Shown: piece by piece, positions 59,782 to 64,000 of the stretch | Layout of the letters: the number at the start of each line of letters is the position of its first letter | How positions within the stretch are numbered: position 1 is the stretch's first letter | Assembly: GCF_041925275.1 (NCBI RefSeq) | Contig: NZ_JBHEUZ010000010.1 | Location: forward strand, 1-64,000 | Direction: 5' to 3' | Length of the DNA stretch: 64,000 nt | Source: Parapedobacter pyrenivorans_A | GTDB taxonomy: Bacteria; Bacteroidota; Bacteroidia; Sphingobacteriales; Sphingobacteriaceae | Position numbers and translations under genes: made by a program | The notes under the pieces: generated by a model | What the model was told of the DNA's origin: nothing | The model's database searches: none | What the model saw: the letters and a program-made list of their open reading frames with translations, nothing else

Positions 59782-59869
59782 ACGTATAGTTTATTTTCAA
59801 AGAATGTCGCAAAAGTTATTCCAATGTTTGTTGACACTATTTTAACGCGTGCGCCAATAAAAATATTGC

Positions 59870-59877
59870 TATTTTTG
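59870..59877 (+). promoter_or_regulatory. -7 element of the M16 peptidase gene
   Basis: TATTTTTG matches TAnnTTTG exactly, 49 bases before the ATG. I see no -33 TTG at standard spacing. Confidence 0.4.
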
Positions 59878-59926
59878 GCCCGGGCCTGCTTTCGTGATGC
59901 CCATGAACCTTTTATGATCAATAAAT

Positions 59927-62767
59927 ATGCACAACATGATTAAGTTAATCTCTTCCTTGGCGCTGCCATTGTTCGTTTTGTTTCTGGCCCCACTAACGGC
60001 AAGGCCACTTCCGATACCGAAGACAGACAGCTTGCGGCTGGCCGACCCGCTGCCGATGGATACAAGCGTGCTACGCGGCAAATTGCCCAACGGGTTCGTT
60101 TACTATATACGGCATAATGAGGAACCCAAAGACCGGGTGGTCATGTATTTAGGCACCAAGGTGGGTTCAATACTGGAAGCCGAGGAGGAACTGGGATTAG
60201 CCCATTTCCTTGAGCACATGCAATTCAATGGCACCAAGAACTTCCCCAAGAACGAGCTGGTGGATTACCTGCAGCGGGCGGGCGTCCGCTTTGGTTCGGA
60301 CCTGAATGCTTATACTTCTTTTGACGAAACGGTGTATCAGCTCCCCATCCCTTCGGACGATCCTGAATTGCTCAAAAGCGGTCTACAAGTGATGCGTGAT
60401 TGGGCACAGGATGCCCTCCTCGATGAGGAGGAGATTGATAAGGAACGCGGGGTGGTGCTCAACGAGTTGCTTGGCGGGAGGGGAGCCCAGCAACGCATGC
60501 GCGATCAGTACTTCCCGATGATTTTGAACGATTCGCGCTATGCACAACGGCTGCCCATCGGCACACGCGAACGGATTGAGGGATTCGGGTACGAGACGTT
60601 GCGCAATTTCCATCGCAACTGGTACCGCCCCAACCTCCAGGCATTGATTATTGTGGGCGACGTGGATGTGGCCGATATGGAACAACGTGTGAAGGCACTG
60701 TTCGCTGATCTGGAGAATCCGGTCGCTGCACCCGAAAGGACGGCATATAGCATCCCATTGACGGGAAAGAACCAATTTATGGCGGTGACCGATGCCGAAA
60801 TGCCGCAAACGGTGGTGCAGGTGATTGTGAAACATCCCGAAGCAGCGGTAAAAACCATCGCCGACTATCGCATGCAACTTGCGAAAGCGCTGTTCAACCA
60901 GATGGCAGGAGCCCGTTTTGCGGAGCTGACCCGCCAATCTGACCCCCCGTTTATCCAGGGCGGCGGGAGCATCGGTGGATTTTTACGCGGATTGGATGCG
61001 TTTACGATGTATTATGCAGCAAAGCCGAATGAAATGCAACGTGGTTTTGAAGCGGTGGTGACCGAATTTGAACGTATAAAACGCCACGGTTTTACCGCCA
61101 CCGAGCTGGAACGGGCCAAGGGCAATTTCCTGACAAGCGTGGAGTCAGCGTACGCCGAACGTGACAAACGGCAGTCGGAAAGTTACGTGACCACCTACTT
61201 AAATCATTTCCTAGAAGGGGAGAGTGCGCTGAGCAACGAAGACCGTTACCGATTGGGCAAATCACTCATCGGCACGATTACGCTCAGCGACGTGAATGCA
61301 TTGGCTAGCCAGTACTATACCGACTCGAACCGCGACATACTGATCATGGCACCGGAAAAAGATCGCGACAGCCTGCCCGATGAACAGACAGTGGATGGCT
61401 GGCTTGCCGCGGTAAAGGCGTCAGACATCGCTCCATATGACGATAACGTACAGGATGAGCCACTGCTAGGGGACCTGCGGCAGCCGGGAACGGTGATCGA
61501 GCGGCGGGAACGGCCGGACCTTGGCACGGTTGAACTTACCTTGAGCAATGGCGTACATGTTGTTGTTAAACCTACTGATTTCAAGAATGATGAGATACGG
61601 ATTACGGCCTTCAGTCCGGGCGGAACTTCTCTATATGACGACGCGGACTTCCTTTCGGCGGCCTATGCAGCCAGTGTGATAGGTGGCAGCGGCCTCGGAT
61701 CGTATGACGCTACGCAACTAACCAAGCACCTCAGTGGCAAAAAGGTATCCGTTAGCCCCTATATCGGTGAACGAACGGAAGGGTTCAACGCGACCAGCGG
61801 GAGGAAGGACCTGCAAACCGCCTTTGAGCTTATTTATGCCTATTTCACCGTGCCCCGCTTGGATATGGAGGTTTTTGAGGGGTATATGCAACGGATAAAA
61901 GCCTCATTGGCCAATCGGCTGGACGATCCCAATGCGGTATTTTCCGATACCATCAACGCAATCCTGTACAACCACAACATCCGCCGAACGAGCATGACGG
62001 TAGACCAGGTGGACCGCGTTGATCCGCAGCGCGCGTATGCCATCTATCGGGAGCGTTTTGCGGATGCTTCTGACTTTACCGTCACCATCGTGGGTAGCTT
62101 CACAGAAGACGAACTGATGCCTCTGGTACTGCAGTACCTTGGCGGCTTGCCTGCGGCGGATAGGAAAGAAGAAGCTCCCGACCTTGGCATATACCCCCCT
62201 GAAAAAGGATTGGAGCGCACGGTATACCGGGGCAAAGAGCAAAAATCAAGCGTGCGGTTATACTATTTTGGCGACTATGATTATTCGGAAATGGAAAACA
62301 TGCAGCTCGATGCGTTGGAAAGCATCCTGAACATCAAATTGATCGAACGCCTACGCGAGGCTGAGAGCGGTGTCTACGGGGTATCGGCAAGCGCATCGTA
62401 CGCCAAATATCCACGCTATCGGTACTCCTTCAGCGTGGCATACGGCACTAGTCCGGATAAAGTGGAACCCCTAATGGCTTCCGTATTTGACGAAATAGAC
62501 AAAATCAAGCAGCATGGTCCGGCACAAGTGGATATTGAGAAATTTGTGAGCGAGCAGAAGCGCCAGCTGGAAGTGCAGCTGCGCGAAAATGGTTTTTGGC
62601 TCGGCCACCTATCGGGGGCTTACCAGCGTGATGAAGACCCGGCATACATACTGACATACCTTGATGAGCTGAACAAGGTGACGCCCGAAAGCGTGAAAGC
62701 CGTAGCGAACAAATACCTTGTGGAAGAGCGGCTTTTCAAGTTTGTGCTGATGCCCGAAACTCCATAA
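59927..62767 (+). CDS. M16-family zinc metallopeptidase (pitrilysin-like)
   Basis: A 946-residue two-lobed M16 peptidase. A signal peptide (about residues 1-26) directs it to the periplasm. The N-lobe has the inverted zinc motif H93-F-L-E96-H97 in LAHFLEHMQFNGTKNFP, the third-ligand region DEEEIDKERGVVLNELL, and SDLNAYTSFDETVYQL. The second half (from about residue 525) repeats the fold without the zinc site. M16 enzymes clear short peptides within a closed chamber. ATG 59936 is an alternative start. A strong terminator follows. Confidence 0.93.
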   Translation: MHNMIKLISSLALPLFVLFLAPLTARPLPIPKTDSLRLADPLPMDTSVLRGKLPNGFVYYIRHNEEPKDRVVMYLGTKVGSILEAEEELGLAHFLEHMQFNGTKNFPKNELVDYLQRAGVRFGSDLNAYTSFDETVYQLPIPSDDPELLKSGLQVMRDWAQDALLDEEEIDKERGVVLNELLGGRGAQQRMRDQYFPMILNDSRYAQRLPIGTRERIEGFGYETLRNFHRNWYRPNLQALIIVGDVDVADMEQRVKALFADLENPVAAPERTAYSIPLTGKNQFMAVTDAEMPQTVVQVIVKHPEAAVKTIADYRMQLAKALFNQMAGARFAELTRQSDPPFIQGGGSIGGFLRGLDAFTMYYAAKPNEMQRGFEAVVTEFERIKRHGFTATELERAKGNFLTSVESAYAERDKRQSESYVTTYLNHFLEGESALSNEDRYRLGKSLIGTITLSDVNALASQYYTDSNRDILIMAPEKDRDSLPDEQTVDGWLAAVKASDIAPYDDNVQDEPLLGDLRQPGTVIERRERPDLGTVELTLSNGVHVVVKPTDFKNDEIRITAFSPGGTSLYDDADFLSAAYAASVIGGSGLGSYDATQLTKHLSGKKVSVSPYIGERTEGFNATSGRKDLQTAFELIYAYFTVPRLDMEVFEGYMQRIKASLANRLDDPNAVFSDTINAILYNHNIRRTSMTVDQVDRVDPQRAYAIYRERFADASDFTVTIVGSFTEDELMPLVLQYLGGLPAADRKEEAPDLGIYPPEKGLERTVYRGKEQKSSVRLYYFGDYDYSEMENMQLDALESILNIKLIERLREAESGVYGVSASASYAKYPRYRYSFSVAYGTSPDKVEPLMASVFDEIDKIKQHGPAQVDIEKFVSEQKRQLEVQLRENGFWLGHLSGAYQRDEDPAYILTYLDELNKVTPESVKAVANKYLVEERLFKFVLMPETP

Positions 62768-62782
62768 GATGGCTGTGAACAC

Positions 62783-62817
62783 AAAGCGCCCCGATATCGG
62801 TATCGGGGCGCTTTTTT
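62783..62817 (+). terminator. Intrinsic terminator of the M16 peptidase gene
   Basis: A perfect 14-bp stem (AAAGCGCCCCGATA with TATCGGGGCGCTTT) around TCGG, followed by T residues to 62817. It may also work for the convergent sigma factor gene. Confidence 0.93.
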
Positions 62818-62837
62818 ATGTCCGTTGAGGCCTCTGA

Positions 62838-63698
62838 TTAGCCTAAATAGGATTTCAAAATCCTACTGCGCGATGTATGGCGCAGCCGCTGCAATGCTTT
62901 GTCTTTGATCTGGCGTACGCGCTCGCGGGTGAGATTGAACTTCTCGCCGATTTCTTCCAACGACAATTGGTGATTGGAGCCCAATCCGAAAAACAACACG
63001 ATGATTTCGCGTTCGCGCTCGGTAAGCGTGGCCAACGACCGTTTGATTTCTTCGGAAAGCGATTCATCAATCAGCGAACTATCTGTATCGGGATCGCTGT
63101 TTTCGAGTACATCCAATAACGTGTTTTCCTCGCCTTGGACAAACGGTGCATCCATGGAAACATGGCGACCCGAATTACTTAGCGTGTCGGAAACCTTATC
63201 TACGGTCGTCTCCAGGATGTCTGCCAATTCTTCAGGTGAAGGTTCCCGTTCGTATTCCTGCTCCAATTTGGAGAATGCTTTGCTGATTTTACTTAATGAA
63301 CCTACCTGATTCAATGGAAGGCGCACGATGCGTGATTGCTCGGCGATGGCCTGCAGAATGGATTGCCGTATCCACCAAACCGCGTACGAGATGAACTTGA
63401 AACCTTTGGTTTCATCAAAACGTTTGGCAGCCTTAATCAATCCAAGGTTTCCCTCGTTGATCAAGTCGCCCAATGTAAGCCCCTGGTTTTGGTATTGCTT
63501 GGCTACGGAAACGACAAACCGCAGGTTTGTCTTTGTCAACCGTTCCAAAGCTGCTTGATCGCCCTCACGGATTTTCTGTGCGAGGACCACCTCTTCTTCG
63601 GCCGTAATTAAGTCGACTTTACCAATCTCGTGCAGGTATTTGTCTAACGACTGCGACTCACGATTGGTAATGGATTGTGTAATTTTGAGCTGTCTCAT
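62838..63698 (-). CDS. rpoD: Primary RNA polymerase sigma factor (sigma-ABfr type)
   Basis: A 286-residue group 1 sigma factor of the short Bacteroidota kind, lacking most of region 1.1. It has region 1.2 (SLDKYLHEIGKVDLITAEEEVVLAQKIREGD), region 2 (RFVVSVAKQYQNQGLTLGDLINEGNLGLIKAAKRFDETKGFKFISYAVWWIRQSILQAIAEQSRIVRLP), region 3 and region 4 with LSLEEIGEKFNLTRERVRQIKDKALQRLRH. This is the factor expected to recognise the TTG/TAnnTTTG promoters in this window. A -7-like box precedes it. Confidence 0.96.
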   Translation of the reverse strand: MRQLKITQSITNRESQSLDKYLHEIGKVDLITAEEEVVLAQKIREGDQAALERLTKTNLRFVVSVAKQYQNQGLTLGDLINEGNLGLIKAAKRFDETKGFKFISYAVWWIRQSILQAIAEQSRIVRLPLNQVGSLSKISKAFSKLEQEYEREPSPEELADILETTVDKVSDTLSNSGRHVSMDAPFVQGEENTLLDVLENSDPDTDSSLIDESLSEEIKRSLATLTEREREIIVLFFGLGSNHQLSLEEIGEKFNLTRERVRQIKDKALQRLRHTSRSRILKSYLG

Positions 63699-63734
63699 TT
63701 AATCTATTAAGTACCTTCCTTTCTAAAAAGAGTG

Positions 63735-63742
63735 CAAAAATA
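63735..63742 (-). promoter_or_regulatory. -7 element of rpoD
   Basis: Minus-strand TATTTTTG (exact TAnnTTTG), 36 bases before the rpoD ATG; no TTG at the usual -33 distance. Confidence 0.45.
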
Positions 63743-63864
63743 CGGTTTTTCTAATCATATAAACTGATTTTTTCGGAAAAAGTTGTCTGATTTAGAGGAA
63801 ATTATCCGATTTTTTTACAATCGAGTTTACCTCAAAAAGCGTTCCAAAATGAATAGCGGACGTA

Positions 63865-63991
63865 TAGGTGTCAGTACCAGATACACCTACATAATTTACT
63901 CATAGACAGCTTGATATGCCGATATCGGGTGATTTTAAGGCCATACCGCCTGTCCGATTATGAAACAATTGTGACAGAGGAAGGGCGGTAT
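63865..63991. other. Two inverted repeats in the final intergenic stretch
   Basis: TAGGTGT/ACACCTA (63865-63871, 63883-63889) and ATACCGCC/GGCGGTAT (63943-63950, 63984-63991) could form hairpins; the second also encloses TGTC/GACA. I see no gene in 63699-64000. They may belong to a leader or terminator of a gene beyond the window. Confidence 0.35.
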
Positions 63992-64000
63992 CCCCTTAAA

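Overview
The window is a piece of a Bacteroidota chromosome, most likely from the Sphingobacteriales (a Parapedobacter- or Pedobacter-like organism; genus is a guess). The grounds are a SusC/SusD pair, a ~286-residue primary sigma factor, many lipoproteins, a bbp2-type porin, DUF4397 and DUF4180 proteins, and repeated Bacteroidota promoters of the form TTG-N17-23-TAnnTTTG. I see no phage, plasmid, IS element, CRISPR array or rRNA. Coding DNA is moderately GC-rich; a few intergenic regions are extremely AT-rich.

Layout. 0.2-4.7 kb: an MscS-type channel, a luciferase-like flavin oxidoreductase and two tandem DUF4397 lipoproteins. 4.8-8.1 kb: sugar/acid catabolism (sugar-porter MFS, KDPG/KDPGal aldolase, galactonate-dehydratase-type enolase). 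8.3-20.3 kb: a sialic-acid utilisation locus, made of a GntR/FadR regulator, SusC, SusD, sulfatase, GH33 sialidase, NanA lyase, NanM epimerase and an MFS transporter, tightly packed with ATGA overlaps. A shared operator-like motif precedes both the regulator and susC. 20.4-22.1 kb: L-threonine 3-dehydrogenase divergent from an Lrp/AsnC regulator, with a palindrome between them and a terminator-like hairpin in the tdh leader. 22.3-28.6 kb: tetR-tolC-MFP-RND efflux operon.

28.7-34.8 kb is housekeeping: Glu/Leu-type dehydrogenase, thyA-folA with a second MscS, pantothenate kinase, methylglyoxal synthase and a patatin phospholipase. 35.2-39.4 kb is an ammonium-uptake region: two different Amt genes, each behind a very AT-rich leader with a matching promoter-like element, then a bbp2 porin. 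39.6-45.4 kb holds a DUF4468-like protein, an orphan TPR sensor kinase, htpG, tRNA-His and a RibD-C-type reductase.

45.5-64 kb is mixed: an ARMT1/DUF89-like protein, then a 567-bp array of 27 units of exactly 21 bp between convergent genes, a GT2, an ECF sigma factor with a membrane-anchored/beta-barrel partner, a CPBP protease, a methyltransferase, a thioredoxin-fold membrane protein, DUF4180, a beta-propeller lipoprotein, a GH76 enzyme, a DEDDh/GIY-YIG nuclease, a sialate O-acetylesterase, an M16 peptidase and the primary sigma factor. The least explained items are the 21-bp phased array, the tdh leader attenuator, the operator pair of the sialic-acid locus, and the htpG leader sequence duplicated upstream of susC.
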